Positions 9,092 through 19,424 of a DNA stretch of 64,000 nucleotides are shown piece by piece. Origin of the DNA: Rosenbergiella metrosideri. Its GTDB lineage: Bacteria > Pseudomonadota > Gammaproteobacteria > Enterobacterales > Enterobacteriaceae. The stretch covers positions 427,120 through 491,119 of the forward strand of contig NZ_JALBCV010000001.1 of the NCBI RefSeq assembly GCF_022602565.1, written 5' to 3'. The notes under the pieces are model-generated. The model had not been told where the DNA came from, did no database searches, and worked only from the letters and a program-made list of their open reading frames with translations. The position numbers and the translations under genes were made by a program. Position 1 is the first letter of the stretch; every line of letters starts with the position of its first letter.

Positions 9092-10213
9092 ATGATTTAC
9101 GATGTCATTATTGTCGGAAGCGGGTCAGTCGGCGCTGCAGCGGGCTGCTACGCGACCATTAACAACCTCAACGTCTTAATGATCGATGCCCATCACCCTC
9201 CCCACCAGCAGGGCTCACACCATGGTAAGACGCGTTTAATCCGCTATGCCTATGCCGAAGGCGACCAGTATGTACCGCTACTTCAACGTAGTAAGGTACT
9301 TTGGGAGGCGTTAGAAAAAACTGCCGCCACCACGCTTTTTCGACGCAGTGGCGTACTATCTCTCGCGCCAATCGATAGCCCACTGGTTCCACAATTACTT
9401 GACAGTGCTAAGACCTGGTCAATCGATGTCGAAGCGCTCAGCGCCGAAGATATTATGCAACGCTGGGAAACCTTCGTTATCCCAGCGGAATACCACGGCG
9501 TAATCGATAAAGACGCCGGGTACCTTTACAGCGAAAAAGCGGTTGAACACTGGATCCGCCTTGCGCAAGAGCAAGGCTGCGCACAGCTGTTTAATTGCCC
9601 GGTAGAGTCGATAAGCCACTATGATGATCTCTATCGCGTGACCACCGCCGACGGAGACTATACTGCACGAAAGATTATCGTTACGGCTGGCAGTTGGGCG
9701 AAAAAGCTGCTTCCCGAGTTGCCGATCACCCCGGTACGCAAGGTCATGGCTTGGTTCCAATCCGATGGCCGCTTTAGCCACCAGACCCACTTCCCAGCGT
9801 TCACCGCTCAGTTAACCGATGGCAGCCAATATTACGGTTTTCCTGCTGAGGATGATCAGCTAAAAGTGGCGCGGCACGATGGCGGCCAACCGCTTAACGA
9901 TGCTACAGAGTGCCTGCCCTTCGGTCACTCTCCGTCCGATGGCAGCGAATGCTTCAGCTTCCTAAAGCAATTTTTACCGGGTCAGAGCGCGTGCCTATTC
10001 GGACAAGCCTGCAGCTACGATAACTCGCCAGATGGTCACTTCATTATCGACTACCTTGGAGAGGATAAAACCGGGTTGGTCATCAGTGGCTTGAGTGGCC
10101 ATGGGTTTAAATGCGCCCCGGCACTGGGCGAAATCGCGTGTCAGTTCGCACTGGGCAATGATATTGAAACAGTCATCTCTCCTTTCCGCTTAAGCCGCTT
10201 CGCAAAAAGTTAA
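9092..10213 (+). CDS. solA: N-methyl-L-tryptophan oxidase / sarcosine oxidase-type flavoprotein
   Basis: FAD-dependent amine oxidase that demethylates N-methyl amino acids, giving formaldehyde and hydrogen peroxide. The length, 373 aa, matches E. coli SolA (372). The Rossmann motif VGSGSVGAAAG is at residues 8-18, then the HGKTRLIRYAYAE segment. The ACSYDNSPDGHFIID segment near residue 310 contains the cysteine expected to hold covalent FAD. It sits next to bssS as in E. coli. The natural substrate in this organism is unknown. Confidence 0.9.
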   Translation: MIYDVIIVGSGSVGAAAGCYATINNLNVLMIDAHHPPHQQGSHHGKTRLIRYAYAEGDQYVPLLQRSKVLWEALEKTAATTLFRRSGVLSLAPIDSPLVPQLLDSAKTWSIDVEALSAEDIMQRWETFVIPAEYHGVIDKDAGYLYSEKAVEHWIRLAQEQGCAQLFNCPVESISHYDDLYRVTTADGDYTARKIIVTAGSWAKKLLPELPITPVRKVMAWFQSDGRFSHQTHFPAFTAQLTDGSQYYGFPAEDDQLKVARHDGGQPLNDATECLPFGHSPSDGSECFSFLKQFLPGQSACLFGQACSYDNSPDGHFIIDYLGEDKTGLVISGLSGHGFKCAPALGEIACQFALGNDIETVISPFRLSRFAKS

Positions 10214-10295
10214 TCCGCCTTCATTGATGTCATCAAAGCGTCACGCTTAATCCGTATCGTGACGCTAACTTTTCTTGTTAGCACAAGGACATCGC

Positions 10296-11984
10296 ATGAA
10301 GTCGAAGAATCAAAACGCCCCCACTCCTGAAAATCCACAACGTCGTCGACTACTGGCGGGAGCCTCTGCACTGGGGGTCAGCTCTACCCTCCTCCCCCTC
10401 GGTAGCGCCAAGGCTAGCCAACCGCAAGGGGCGTCTGCACGTCCGCTACATGAGTATTCCGCACCAAAACAGACGGCGCTGCTGCGTGAACACGTTAAAA
10501 ATATTGTCGTCATTTACGCCGAAAACCGCAGCTTTAATAATCTGTTTGCAAACTTTCCTGGCAGTCAACAACCCCTTAATCAACTCAGTGAACAGGCCAC
10601 GCGCCAAGTTGATCGGGACGGATCGCCACTCCCGCATTTACCGCCAATTTGGAAAGGGATGGTACCGGATCCTCAAATCGTCAATCATAAGCGTTACCAA
10701 ATTGATCAGCAGGCGGAGTATCTGACTAATCTGCCCAATAAACCTTTCGCCTTGCAGGGTGATGATCAGGAAGCGCTGCCACAAGGGGTAATCACCCGCG
10801 ATTTATGGCATGTGTTCTACCAAAATCAGATGCAGATTAACGGTGGTAAAAATGATCGCTTTGTCGCTTGGGCCGATTCTGGTGCCTTGACCATGGGCTA
10901 TTATGCCAACAGTGCCTACACTATGCGCTTATGGCAGCTGGCGCGCGAATACACGCTCTGTGACAACTTCTTCCAAGGTGCATTCGGCGGATCGTTTCTC
11001 AATCACCAATATCTGGCCTGCGCGCAAGCCCCTTTCTACCCAGAGGTTAAGACATCCCCTGCCAAAGGATTAATCGCTGAATTGATGAGCGATGACCCTA
11101 CAGACACACGGTTAAAACCGCTGGCTGACTCGCCCGCCAGTGCCTTAACCGGCATCCCAAAATTCGGGCCGAGTCAAATTACCCCAGATGGCTACGCCGT
11201 AAACACTATGCAACCGCCGTTCTGGCCCTCTGCCAGCCGCGATCCACAGCGTCCCGATTATGCCGATGCCAGTAAGGCCAACGTACTGCCCGCGCAAAAG
11301 CACCCTCATATTGGCGATAAGTTAACGGCAAAGGGGATTGATTGGGCATGGTATGCCGGTGGCTGGCAATTTGCGATTGACGACCAGAAAGACAGCACGG
11401 ATTTCCCTCCTCGTCCTGATTTCCAGCTGCATCATCAACCGTTCAACTATTTTGAGAACCTTGGCCCGACTCATCCGGCCGCCAGAAAGCAACATTTACG
11501 CGATGGTGGATTGGGTGATTCCCCGACCACTAACCATTTTCTGGCCGATATACAAGCGGGTACATTACCGCCAGTAACCTTCTATAAACCGCAAGGCAAC
11601 CTGAATATGCATGCGGGGTACTCTGATGTCGAAGCCGGGGACCGTCATATTGCGCATATTATTGACCAATTACAGCGTGGTCCGCAGTGGAAAAATACGG
11701 TAGTGGTGATCACTTTTGATGAAAATGGTGGCTGGTGGGATCCTGTCGCCCCACCGAAAGGGGATAGATGGGGACCGGGTTCACGTATCCCGGCGTTGGT
11801 GATTTCACCTTTTGCACGGCGCGGACATGTGGACAATACGCAATACGATACCGGATCGATCTTGCGGTTTATCAGTCGCGTACACGACCTACCGTTACTG
11901 AACGGCTTAACCGCACGCGATCACGCATTGATGGCACACGGCCATCAAAAAATGGGCGACCTAACGGCCGCCCTGCAATTTTAG
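10296..11984 (+). CDS. Tat-exported phosphoesterase (AcpA acid phosphatase / phospholipase C family)
   Basis: Member of the phosphoesterase family that includes bacterial phospholipases C and the acid phosphatase AcpA. I start it at ATG 10296 (562 aa), which has an AAGGA ribosome site. The N-terminus carries a twin-arginine-like motif (QRRRLLAGASA, about residues 16-26) and a hydrophobic stretch, so export of the folded protein is likely. The active-site motif NIVVIYAENRSFNNLF is at about residues 69-84, and the late metal-site motif FDENGGWW is near residue 475. Phosphatase versus phospholipase activity cannot be decided by eye. It has no counterpart at this position in E. coli. Confidence 0.85.
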   Translation: MKSKNQNAPTPENPQRRRLLAGASALGVSSTLLPLGSAKASQPQGASARPLHEYSAPKQTALLREHVKNIVVIYAENRSFNNLFANFPGSQQPLNQLSEQATRQVDRDGSPLPHLPPIWKGMVPDPQIVNHKRYQIDQQAEYLTNLPNKPFALQGDDQEALPQGVITRDLWHVFYQNQMQINGGKNDRFVAWADSGALTMGYYANSAYTMRLWQLAREYTLCDNFFQGAFGGSFLNHQYLACAQAPFYPEVKTSPAKGLIAELMSDDPTDTRLKPLADSPASALTGIPKFGPSQITPDGYAVNTMQPPFWPSASRDPQRPDYADASKANVLPAQKHPHIGDKLTAKGIDWAWYAGGWQFAIDDQKDSTDFPPRPDFQLHHQPFNYFENLGPTHPAARKQHLRDGGLGDSPTTNHFLADIQAGTLPPVTFYKPQGNLNMHAGYSDVEAGDRHIAHIIDQLQRGPQWKNTVVVITFDENGGWWDPVAPPKGDRWGPGSRIPALVISPFARRGHVDNTQYDTGSILRFISRVHDLPLLNGLTARDHALMAHGHQKMGDLTAALQF

Positions 11985-12002
11985 TGATCGTCCGACGTAA
12001 AA

Positions 12003-12021
12003 GCCCCTGCTCAGCAGGGGC
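12003..12021. terminator. Bidirectional terminator between phosphoesterase and trhO
   Basis: Perfect 8-bp stem GCCCCTGC/GCAGGGGC with a TCA loop between two convergent genes. The minus-strand side is followed by TTTTAC, so it best serves trhO. Confidence 0.8.
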
Positions 12022-12026
12022 AACCC

Positions 12027-13085
12027 TTAGGCGTCGTCTTTATTGATTGGCGTTGGCAGGGTCATCCGTAATAATCCTCGCGACTTATTGAAGATTTTAT
12101 TACTGGTTTCACGACCTGCACGGCGCTGGCGTTGCTCTTCAGGGGTCAACGCTGACTCTTCCAAGCATTCAGGGCTACAACAGCCACGGTATTTCACTGC
12201 GCACTCATCACATTGAATAAACAGGAGATGACAACCATCGTTTAGGCAATTGACGTGGGTATCGCAAGAAGCCCCGCACTGGTGACAATGGGCCAAGACA
12301 TCATCGGAGATACGCTCACCCATCCGCTCATCAAAGACAAAGTTTTTTCCTTTAAAACGTACCGGTAGTCCTTGCTCACGTGCTTTACGGGTATATTCAA
12401 TAATCCCGCCCTCAATATGATAAATATTACCGAAGCCTTGGTGTTTCATGTACGCACTCGCTTTCTCGCAACGGATACCACCGGTGCAATACATGACGAT
12501 CTTCTTCTCTTTTTGCTCTGCCAGCATCTCGACGGCCATCGGCAATTGATCGCGGAACGTATCGGCGGGGATTTCCATTGCGTTGTCGAAATGGCCCACC
12601 TCGAACTCATAATGGTTACGCATATCGACAAAGACAGCCTCGGGGTCGTCAAGCATAGCGTTAACTTCATCGGCCTTCAGGTAAGCGCCGACATCACTGG
12701 CATCGAAACTTGGATCGTCAATACCGTCCGCCACGATGCGCTCACGAACCTTCATCCGCAATACCCAGAAAGACTTCCCGTCATCATCCAGAGCGATATT
12801 CATCCGTAAGCCATTGAGCGCAGGATCGAAGTCGAAAATTTGCTGCTTCATTGCCTCAAATCGGCTAGCAGGGACACTGATCTGTGCGTTAATCCCTTCC
12901 GCCGCGATATAGACTCGCCCAAACACTTTTAGGTTGAGGAATGCTTGATAAAGCCGGTCGCGAAACGCCTGCGGATCATTGATGGTGAAATACTTATAGA
13001 ACGAGACAGTGGTGCGCGGCTCGGTCTCCTCCATTAAACGCTGTTTTAACTCTTTATTCGAGACAAGGTTATGTAACACTGGCAT
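12027..13085 (-). CDS. trhO: tRNA uridine(34) hydroxylase TrhO (rhodanese family, YceA)
   Basis: Oxygen-dependent hydroxylase making 5-hydroxyuridine at tRNA position 34. The 352-aa product starts at ATG 13085 ([14 protein letters not shown]); a longer frame upstream adds unrelated residues. Domains in order: an N-terminal acylphosphatase-like region, a rhodanese domain with the catalytic cysteine in [13 protein letters not shown] (about residues 180-192), then a cysteine-rich tail ([22 protein letters not shown]) that probably binds metal. Gene position between solA and msyB matches E. coli, apart from the missing yceI. Confidence 0.95.
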   Translation of the reverse strand: MPVLHNLVSNKELKQRLMEETEPRTTVSFYKYFTINDPQAFRDRLYQAFLNLKVFGRVYIAAEGINAQISVPASRFEAMKQQIFDFDPALNGLRMNIALDDDGKSFWVLRMKVRERIVADGIDDPSFDASDVGAYLKADEVNAMLDDPEAVFVDMRNHYEFEVGHFDNAMEIPADTFRDQLPMAVEMLAEQKEKKIVMYCTGGIRCEKASAYMKHQGFGNIYHIEGGIIEYTRKAREQGLPVRFKGKNFVFDERMGERISDDVLAHCHQCGASCDTHVNCLNDGCHLLFIQCDECAVKYRGCCSPECLEESALTPEEQRQRRAGRETSNKIFNKSRGLLRMTLPTPINKDDA

Positions 13086-13271
13086 GGTGTTCGTCCTGTT
13101 TAGGGGGATTGAAAAGGTGCCTATGATACCCGATAGCCTCATGCTTCCCAAGAGCCTATCCGCACTTCATTCAGGAAAAACTGAAAAGTAATAAAAATAT
13201 GCTGTGGGTCCCTCAGGCTAAAAAATATGTTCTATGCTTCATCTATTCCCACAGTGATTGAGGTTACGACA

Positions 13272-13667
13272 ATGGATTTATTCACCACCTTAGACGAAGC
13301 AATCAGCGTTGCAAAAGAGACTTTCCTGGCCGATCACCCTGAGGTGGACGAGTTAAGCGCCTCGGTAAGCCAGTTTTCATTACAAAAATATGTGATGCAA
13401 GACGGTGACACCATGTGGCAGGCGGAATTTGCCGATCAAGAAGAAGCCCCCAGCGAATGTCTGCCGCTTTACTTCGATGAAGCCGCACAAGCGATCTGGG
13501 ATAACGAGTTTGATGAAGACGAGATTTTAGCCGAGTGGCAACCAGAGAATACGCTGCACGAATGGGACGAGGGTGAGTTTCAACTTGCGCCACCCACTGA
13601 TACCGAGGAAGGTAGAGCCGCTGCCGAAGAGTGGAGCGATGACAACAGCGACTCTGAGCGCTGGTAA
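13272..13667 (+). CDS. msyB: Acidic protein MsyB
   Basis: Small, very acidic cytoplasmic protein known in E. coli as a multicopy suppressor of secY/secA export defects. The 131-aa product starts at ATG 13272 with a GAGGT ribosome site. The signature blocks are clear: QKYVMQDGDTMWQ in the middle and ENTLHEWDEGEFQL near the end, followed by DTEEGRAAAEEW. It is slightly longer than the E. coli protein because of an acidic C-terminal extension. Its stop abuts that of the convergent yceK-like gene. Confidence 0.93.
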   Translation: MDLFTTLDEAISVAKETFLADHPEVDELSASVSQFSLQKYVMQDGDTMWQAEFADQEEAPSECLPLYFDEAAQAIWDNEFDEDEILAEWQPENTLHEWDEGEFQLAPPTDTEEGRAAAEEWSDDNSDSERW

Positions 13668-13898
13668 TTACGGATAATCACCGTGCTTGGCATCAATGGG
13701 TAACATAAAGGTGTCAACAATCAATGAAAGCGGTAGATCAAGAATGGTCAAAAAGCGCCAATAGCCTTGGCGCAAATCCCACTGCACCCCGGGGTAATAC
13801 TGATGCCCCGCTCCCTGTCCCGCGACACTTCGACTGATAATACTGCCGCAGCCCGTGAGCATAACAATCGACAGCACAATACAAAGTCTTTTTATCAT
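13668..13898 (-). CDS. yceK: YceK/YidQ-family lipoprotein (DUF1375)
   Basis: Predicted lipoprotein of 76 aa with a lipobox LTGC (cysteine at residue 17) followed directly by GSIISRS. The YYPGVQWDLRQGYW and LDLPLSLIVDTFMLPID segments match the DUF1375 family closely. Function is unknown. It is located between msyB and opgH, as in E. coli, and converges on msyB with no gap. Confidence 0.9.
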   Translation of the reverse strand: MIKRLCIVLSIVMLTGCGSIISRSVAGQGAGHQYYPGVQWDLRQGYWRFLTILDLPLSLIVDTFMLPIDAKHGDYP

Positions 13899-13915
13899 AA
13901 CAGTGTAAACCCATT

Positions 13916-13941
13916 AAAAAAGGCGGCTAACGCCGCCTTTT
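13916..13941 (-). terminator. Terminator of the opgGH operon
   Basis: Stem AGGCGGC/GCCGCCT with a 4-base loop, extended by A/T pairs. On the minus strand it ends in TTTTTT, and it starts within a few bases of the opgH stop. Confidence 0.9.
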
Positions 13942-13942
13942 A

Positions 13943-16498
13943 TCAGTTAGCTTGTAAAGCGTTAGGGTTAAATTCGACTTTGGCATAACTGTCGTGCCAT
14001 TGACGATATTTATCCTGCTGCTGCCACAAGCGGCTATGTAATCGCGCTAAGACCACCGGATCGCTGATGGCCAGCAGGCGCTGATTGGCACTGCTTTTTT
14101 CCGGCGATTCACTCAACAGTTGGTCGATCTGGCGCTCACGTGCATGATCCAGCAGATCACTTTGTAGGTGACGCGCCGTCGCGAGCGCAGTGGCTAATGC
14201 ATTGAAGGACGGATGGAACAGCGCATGCATAAAGCCATTCTCTAAGACGCGTTGGCGGTTAAGCAGCACGTAGTTATCCGTATCAATCAGCTCTTGTGGC
14301 GTCTCAAACTCTTCAGGAATTAAGAACAGTTTCGCGCGGCGTGAAGCTAACCCTACGGTTGCACGGCTTGAGATTACCGACACAATTGGGGAAAGAATAA
14401 GCGAGCCTACAATTGGCGCTAACCACCACAGGAAGTTAAGATCCAGATAGCCCATGCCAGAAGCCCAGACAATCCCTAACAACATCTGAGAACCATGACG
14501 ACGGAAGGCTTCGCTCCACGGCGTCGAGTCATCGTCACGCTGCGGGGAGTCCCATACCGCTTTTAAGCCCAAGAAGGCGCTTACCACAAATAGGGTATGA
14601 AACAACATTCTGACCGGTGCTAAAAGAACTGAGAATAGCATTTCCAGAATCAGCGAGATAAAGACCCGAACAAACCCGCCATACGGCTTCGCACCCTTAC
14701 ACCAAATCAACAACACACTCAGCATCTTTGGTAAGAAGAGTAACACTAAGGTGGTAGAGAATAGCGCAATCGCTAATTCTGGACGCCAATGCGGCCATAC
14801 TGGATAGAGCTGACGCGGTTGTAAGAAGTAGGTCGGCTCGACTAAGGAGTGGACGACCTGCAGCGCCGTCGACAACGCCAAGAACATAAACCACAACGGT
14901 GCAGACAGATAAGACATCACACCCGTTAGGAAGACCGCACGGTGAACTGGGTGCATCCCTTTCACCATAAACAGACGAAAGTTCATCAAGTTACCGTGAC
15001 ACCAACGGCGATCACGCTTCAGTTCGTCCAAGAGGTTCGGTGGCAGCTCTTCATAAGAACCAGGCAGGTCGTAGGCAATCCACACCCCCCAGCCCGCACG
15101 GCGCATTAATGCGGCTTCAACGAAGTCATGCGACATAATTGAACCGGCAAACGATCCCTCACCCGGTAGCGGGGCTAAGGCACAGTGCTCGATAAACGGC
15201 TTCACCCGAATAATCGCATTGTGGCCCCAGTAGTGAGATTCGCCGAGCTGCCAGAAGTGCAGCCCCGCTGTGAAGAGTGGCCCATAGACGCGGGTGGCAA
15301 ATTGTTGACAACGTGCGTACAGCGTATCCATCCCCGAAGCTTTCGGAGATGATTGGATAATTCCTGCATTAGGGTTAGCTTCCATCATCCGGACGAGGCC
15401 AGAGAGGCATTCACCACTCATCACACTGTCGGCATCCAATACCACCATATAGGCGTAGTTTTGGCCCCAGCGGCGGCAGAAGTCATCGATATTACCGCTC
15501 TTACGCTTCACACGACGACGGCGACGGCGATAGAAAATTTTCCCCGCTCCACCCACATCACGGACCAGTTCCATCCACGCTTTTTGCTCGGCAATCGCGA
15601 TATCGGCATCATAACTGTCGCTTAGAATATAAACGTCGAAGTGTTCGCTATTACCGCTGCGCACTACCGATTCCCAGGTCGCACGTAAACCGGCGAATAC
15701 CCGTTGTACATCTTCGTTACAGATAGGCATGATCAATGCAGTACGGTTCTCGGGGTTCAGCGGCTCATTACCCACCGTGCCGTAAGAGATACTGTATTTA
15801 TCTTTACCGATCAGCAACTGTAAGAAGCCCATTAGCGCGGTCCAAAACCCGGCGGAAACCCAGCAGAACAAAATGGCAAAAAGGAAGAGAATCCCTGTCT
15901 GTAGCACATAAGGGAGGATTTGCAGCACCGCCTGCTTCCAGTCCGGTGTGAACAGTTGCATCGGGTCAATTAAGGTCCAACCTTGATAAGGCAGGATGGT
16001 TTTCATGTACCAGGTGGCAACAATCGTCTGCGCTAAGGTAAGCAGTAACAGGATATAGCGACGAATCGTGCCGACAACCCGCCATTTCTCTTCAGCGTTA
16101 CGGGTTGGTGCATCTTGCAAACGCTCGCGTTGCTTACGGGATTTACCCCGTATTGTGCGCCATGCCCGCGTAATCGGATTAGTTTCCCAGCTATCTGGAG
16201 ACATCAATGCGCGACGCACCGGCGGCATCGCCTTTAAGGTGGTGCGATGTAAATCATCTTCAGCAAACTGAGCATCGTTATCGGTCGCCTCTGACCACGC
16301 CATCTTCACACGCGATGAGACGGAGGCCAGTGCCGCATCCTCGTCACGATCGCTGGCGGTGACATCGTTGCCCAATGTGTGATGGAAGTCTGCAAAGCTA
16401 TCTGATGCGTTCTCAGAGGCGAGTAGCGAAGACTGCTCTGCCGCATCAAGCGGCAGAGTGTCAACATACTGTTTAGAGTTAAACGTTGATTTATTCAT
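13943..16498 (-). CDS. opgH: Glucans biosynthesis glucosyltransferase OpgH (MdoH)
   Basis: Inner-membrane glycosyltransferase that polymerises UDP-glucose into the beta-1,2 backbone of osmoregulated periplasmic glucans; in E. coli it also couples nutrient status to FtsZ. The 851-aa product compares with 847 in E. coli. A long cytoplasmic N-terminus is followed by two membrane segments, the GT2 domain (MPICNEDV, the DADSVMSGE metal motif, and a RDRRWCHGN acceptor motif) and further C-terminal membrane segments. The start overlaps the opgG stop by 8 bp, so translation is coupled. Confidence 0.96.
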   Translation of the reverse strand: MNKSTFNSKQYVDTLPLDAAEQSSLLASENASDSFADFHHTLGNDVTASDRDEDAALASVSSRVKMAWSEATDNDAQFAEDDLHRTTLKAMPPVRRALMSPDSWETNPITRAWRTIRGKSRKQRERLQDAPTRNAEEKWRVVGTIRRYILLLLTLAQTIVATWYMKTILPYQGWTLIDPMQLFTPDWKQAVLQILPYVLQTGILFLFAILFCWVSAGFWTALMGFLQLLIGKDKYSISYGTVGNEPLNPENRTALIMPICNEDVQRVFAGLRATWESVVRSGNSEHFDVYILSDSYDADIAIAEQKAWMELVRDVGGAGKIFYRRRRRRVKRKSGNIDDFCRRWGQNYAYMVVLDADSVMSGECLSGLVRMMEANPNAGIIQSSPKASGMDTLYARCQQFATRVYGPLFTAGLHFWQLGESHYWGHNAIIRVKPFIEHCALAPLPGEGSFAGSIMSHDFVEAALMRRAGWGVWIAYDLPGSYEELPPNLLDELKRDRRWCHGNLMNFRLFMVKGMHPVHRAVFLTGVMSYLSAPLWFMFLALSTALQVVHSLVEPTYFLQPRQLYPVWPHWRPELAIALFSTTLVLLFLPKMLSVLLIWCKGAKPYGGFVRVFISLILEMLFSVLLAPVRMLFHTLFVVSAFLGLKAVWDSPQRDDDSTPWSEAFRRHGSQMLLGIVWASGMGYLDLNFLWWLAPIVGSLILSPIVSVISSRATVGLASRRAKLFLIPEEFETPQELIDTDNYVLLNRQRVLENGFMHALFHPSFNALATALATARHLQSDLLDHARERQIDQLLSESPEKSSANQRLLAISDPVVLARLHSRLWQQQDKYRQWHDSYAKVEFNPNALQAN

Positions 16499-18056
16499 TG
16501 GCAGGTAACTGATAGCTCCACGTTTCGGTCAATGGTTTTTCGTTGCTGGTTAACGCAGCACGCATCTCGGTCACTTGTTTCGGATCTTTCACGCGTAGAC
16601 GTAAAGTCAAACGCCAGCCTTTAGTTACTGGATTATAACGTACGTTTTGTTCAACGATTTCGCCATTTTTGCCGATGCTCACTTCTGGAGCAACCTTCGC
16701 ATCGCTAGACATCTTGCTAAGGTTTTTGCCCACGAAGTCGACTAAAAACGCAATGCTGCCATCAGGTTGACGTACTAGATTTGACTGCTTGACATCACCC
16801 GTTGAGCGCAGGGTATCTTGAACCCAAGCGATATTGTTGTCATGCAGCGCAGACTCATCACGAGTAAAGTGCAGGCGATAGTCAAATTTCATCTCTTTAC
16901 CGGCTTCCGGTAATTTCTCCGGGCTCCAGAAAGCAACGATATTGTCGTTCGTCTCATCGTTGGTGGGAATTTCAACAAGCTCGATATGGCCTTTGCCCCA
17001 CTGGCCGATAGGCTCTACCCATCCGCTAGGACGTTGGTCGTAGCGATCGTCAAGATCTTGGTAGTGGCTGAAATCACGATTACGTTGCAGCAAACCAAAG
17101 CCTTTTAGGTTCTCAACTTGATAGGTGCTGACCCCTAAGCGACGCGGATTGTTGATGGGACGCCAGATCCATTCACCGTTGCCGTTATGAATTGAGAGAC
17201 CATCAGAATCATGTAGCTCATTACGGTAATTCACCACTGGAGAAGGTTGATTCGCTCCAAAGAGGTACATGCTGGTCAGTGGCGCGATCCCTAACTTAGT
17301 GACAGTGTCACGAAGGTAGACCCGGGACTGTACATCAACCGTACTCTCTTTGCCTGGATGAATAATAAAGCGGTAAGCGCCGGTCGCACGTGGCGAGTCA
17401 AGCAACGCATAGATGGTAAGTTGTTTAGCGTTGGCCGTTGGACGTTCAATCCAGAACTCTTTGAATCGCGGAAACTCTTCCCCCGCTGGCACGGCGGTAT
17501 CGATGGCGAGGCCGCGCGCCGACAGGCCATAAGTTTGGCCTGCGCCAACCACACGGAAATAACTCGCGCCTAAGAAGGAGCTGATCTCATCTTCTTTTTT
17601 ACGACTATTGAGGGGGTATAAGACTTTAAAGCCTGCGAACCCCAGATTTTTAAGGGTATCGGCGTCGTGCGGAACTTTACCGAAGTCAAAGAGGGTAGGA
17701 TCGTATTTTATTTCATGTACGGTGGAGGCCGTGACTTCATTTATTTTAACCGCTTGGTCAAAATACATTCCTTCATGATAAAACTCGAGCTTAAAAGGCG
17801 TGTGGAGTTTAGACCAATAAGCTTTATCACGTTTAAATTGAATTTGTTGGTAATCTGCATATTTCAATTCACGGAGTTGTGAAGGCAAATTACTGTTTGG
17901 AGCTTGATAGCTTTTCTTCGCTAACGATTTAGCTTGCTTTGCGACATCTTCGATACTAAATGCCCAGCTATTGCTCGTGTAGAGTGCGACAAGTACCGCT
18001 GCGCCAACCCATTTGAGCTGTCGTCCTTTATATGTAGTATCTTTCTTGATGAGCAC
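16491..18056 (-). CDS. opgG: Glucans biosynthesis protein G OpgG (MdoG)
   Basis: Periplasmic protein needed for branching/release of osmoregulated periplasmic glucans. The 521-aa product has a Sec signal peptide ([17 protein letters not shown], ending about residue 32) and the conserved [16 protein letters not shown] and [17 protein letters not shown] segments. The start appears to be GTG at 18056 with AAGGGGG six bases upstream; an ATG two bases earlier is out of frame and no in-frame ATG lies nearby. First gene of the opgGH operon, divergent from opgC. Confidence 0.95.
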   Translation of the reverse strand: MLIKKDTTYKGRQLKWVGAAVLVALYTSNSWAFSIEDVAKQAKSLAKKSYQAPNSNLPSQLRELKYADYQQIQFKRDKAYWSKLHTPFKLEFYHEGMYFDQAVKINEVTASTVHEIKYDPTLFDFGKVPHDADTLKNLGFAGFKVLYPLNSRKKEDEISSFLGASYFRVVGAGQTYGLSARGLAIDTAVPAGEEFPRFKEFWIERPTANAKQLTIYALLDSPRATGAYRFIIHPGKESTVDVQSRVYLRDTVTKLGIAPLTSMYLFGANQPSPVVNYRNELHDSDGLSIHNGNGEWIWRPINNPRRLGVSTYQVENLKGFGLLQRNRDFSHYQDLDDRYDQRPSGWVEPIGQWGKGHIELVEIPTNDETNDNIVAFWSPEKLPEAGKEMKFDYRLHFTRDESALHDNNIAWVQDTLRSTGDVKQSNLVRQPDGSIAFLVDFVGKNLSKMSSDAKVAPEVSIGKNGEIVEQNVRYNPVTKGWRLTLRLRVKDPKQVTEMRAALTSNEKPLTETWSYQLPANE

Positions 18057-18272
18057 ATCGCCCCCTTAAAAATGTGTACCTAACTGACTGAGCTTATAAT
18101 AATTGATTCCCAAGCATTCTGACAGTCATCTTCGAGTTATAGTCTCTTTTTATTAGCTATACTGGATTTTTCGGATAGTTTTACGAAACCCGATTCCAGC
18201 CAAGGTTGTCTGATATACTTAATTTAATCTTAGCCGTAATCGTGCAAATTGCACCCTAGACGATGAGTATAG

Positions 18273-19400
18273 ATGATGTCTACCCAACCCCCACAACGTG
18301 AATATTTTCTCGATTCCATCCGCGCCATTTTGATGCTACTGGGTGTTCCCTTTCATGTGTCGCTGATTTATTCTTCACAGCATTGGACAGTTAATAGCCC
18401 AACTTCATCGTTCGGCTTGACCCTCTTTAATGAGTTTATCCACTCGTTTCGGATGCAAGTGTTTTTCGTCATCTCCGGTTATTTCTCTTATATGCTTTTC
18501 TTACGTTACTCGCCACATCGCTGGTTAAAAGTGCGACTTGAGCGGGTCGGTATTCCTTTTTTAGCCGCAATACCATTAATCACGTTTCCGCAATTTTTAC
18601 TATTAAAGAATGTTTCGGATAAATTTCCGCAGTGGTCTCACTTCACGCTGTATGAAAAATATAACACCCTGTGTTGGGAACTCATTTCCCACTTATGGTT
18701 TTTATTAATTCTCTGCTTATTAACGATGATCGGATATCGGTTATTTTGTTTCCTAAAACAGCGGACTGAACAGTGGCAATATAAAGAGATTGGCTGGTGG
18801 CAGGTTATTGGCGGCTTAACCCTCAGTATTCTGGTCTGGTGCCTATTACGTCGCGTGTTGCTATTCACTTTACCGCTGGTGATGAAAGATGCATTAATGA
18901 ATATCGTGGTAATGCAGGTCCTGTTCTATTTACCTTTCTTTATGCTGGGCGCGCTCGCGTGGCAGATCACCTCGTTAAAAGCACTGTTTATCAAACCCCA
19001 TCCATTACTGTGGATCGGCACGATAGTGGCCTTTTGTGCCTACCATTACAACCAACACAACAGCTCGGGTGATGGTTGGCTCTATGAACTTGATGCGCTA
19101 ATCTCGATGGTAATGGGGATCTGTATGCTCAATATCTGCTTTAGCAGTGGCTACCGGTTATTAAATATTCATTCACCCGCTGTCAGTTACTTGGTCAATG
19201 CCTCACTCTTTATCTACTTAGTTCACCACCCGTTAACCTTGGTCTATGGCTTATATGTAAGCCACACAATCCATAATAATTACCTTGGGTTTTTTACAGG
19301 ATTAGTGATGGTTTTTGGCGTATCATTTATCCTTTACGAAATTCATCTACGCATTCCTGTATTGAGATTCCTCTTTTCAGGCAAAAGCAATAATAAATAA
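18273..19400 (+). CDS. opgC: Glucans biosynthesis protein C OpgC (succinyl transferase, acyltransferase 3 family)
   Basis: Inner-membrane acyltransferase that adds succinyl groups to periplasmic glucans. The 375-aa product is close to the E. coli length (385) with about ten hydrophobic segments. Family motifs are the N-terminal EYFLDSIRAILMLLGVPFH, FRMQVFFVISGYFS and the later LVHHPLTLVYG. Two tandem ATGs at 18273 and 18276 can both serve as start. The 216-bp gap to opgG holds the divergent promoters. Confidence 0.93.
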   Translation: MMSTQPPQREYFLDSIRAILMLLGVPFHVSLIYSSQHWTVNSPTSSFGLTLFNEFIHSFRMQVFFVISGYFSYMLFLRYSPHRWLKVRLERVGIPFLAAIPLITFPQFLLLKNVSDKFPQWSHFTLYEKYNTLCWELISHLWFLLILCLLTMIGYRLFCFLKQRTEQWQYKEIGWWQVIGGLTLSILVWCLLRRVLLFTLPLVMKDALMNIVVMQVLFYLPFFMLGALAWQITSLKALFIKPHPLLWIGTIVAFCAYHYNQHNSSGDGWLYELDALISMVMGICMLNICFSSGYRLLNIHSPAVSYLVNASLFIYLVHHPLTLVYGLYVSHTIHNNYLGFFTGLVMVFGVSFILYEIHLRIPVLRFLFSGKSNNK

Positions 19401-19424
19401 GTCGTATTTAACAAGGTATAATGA

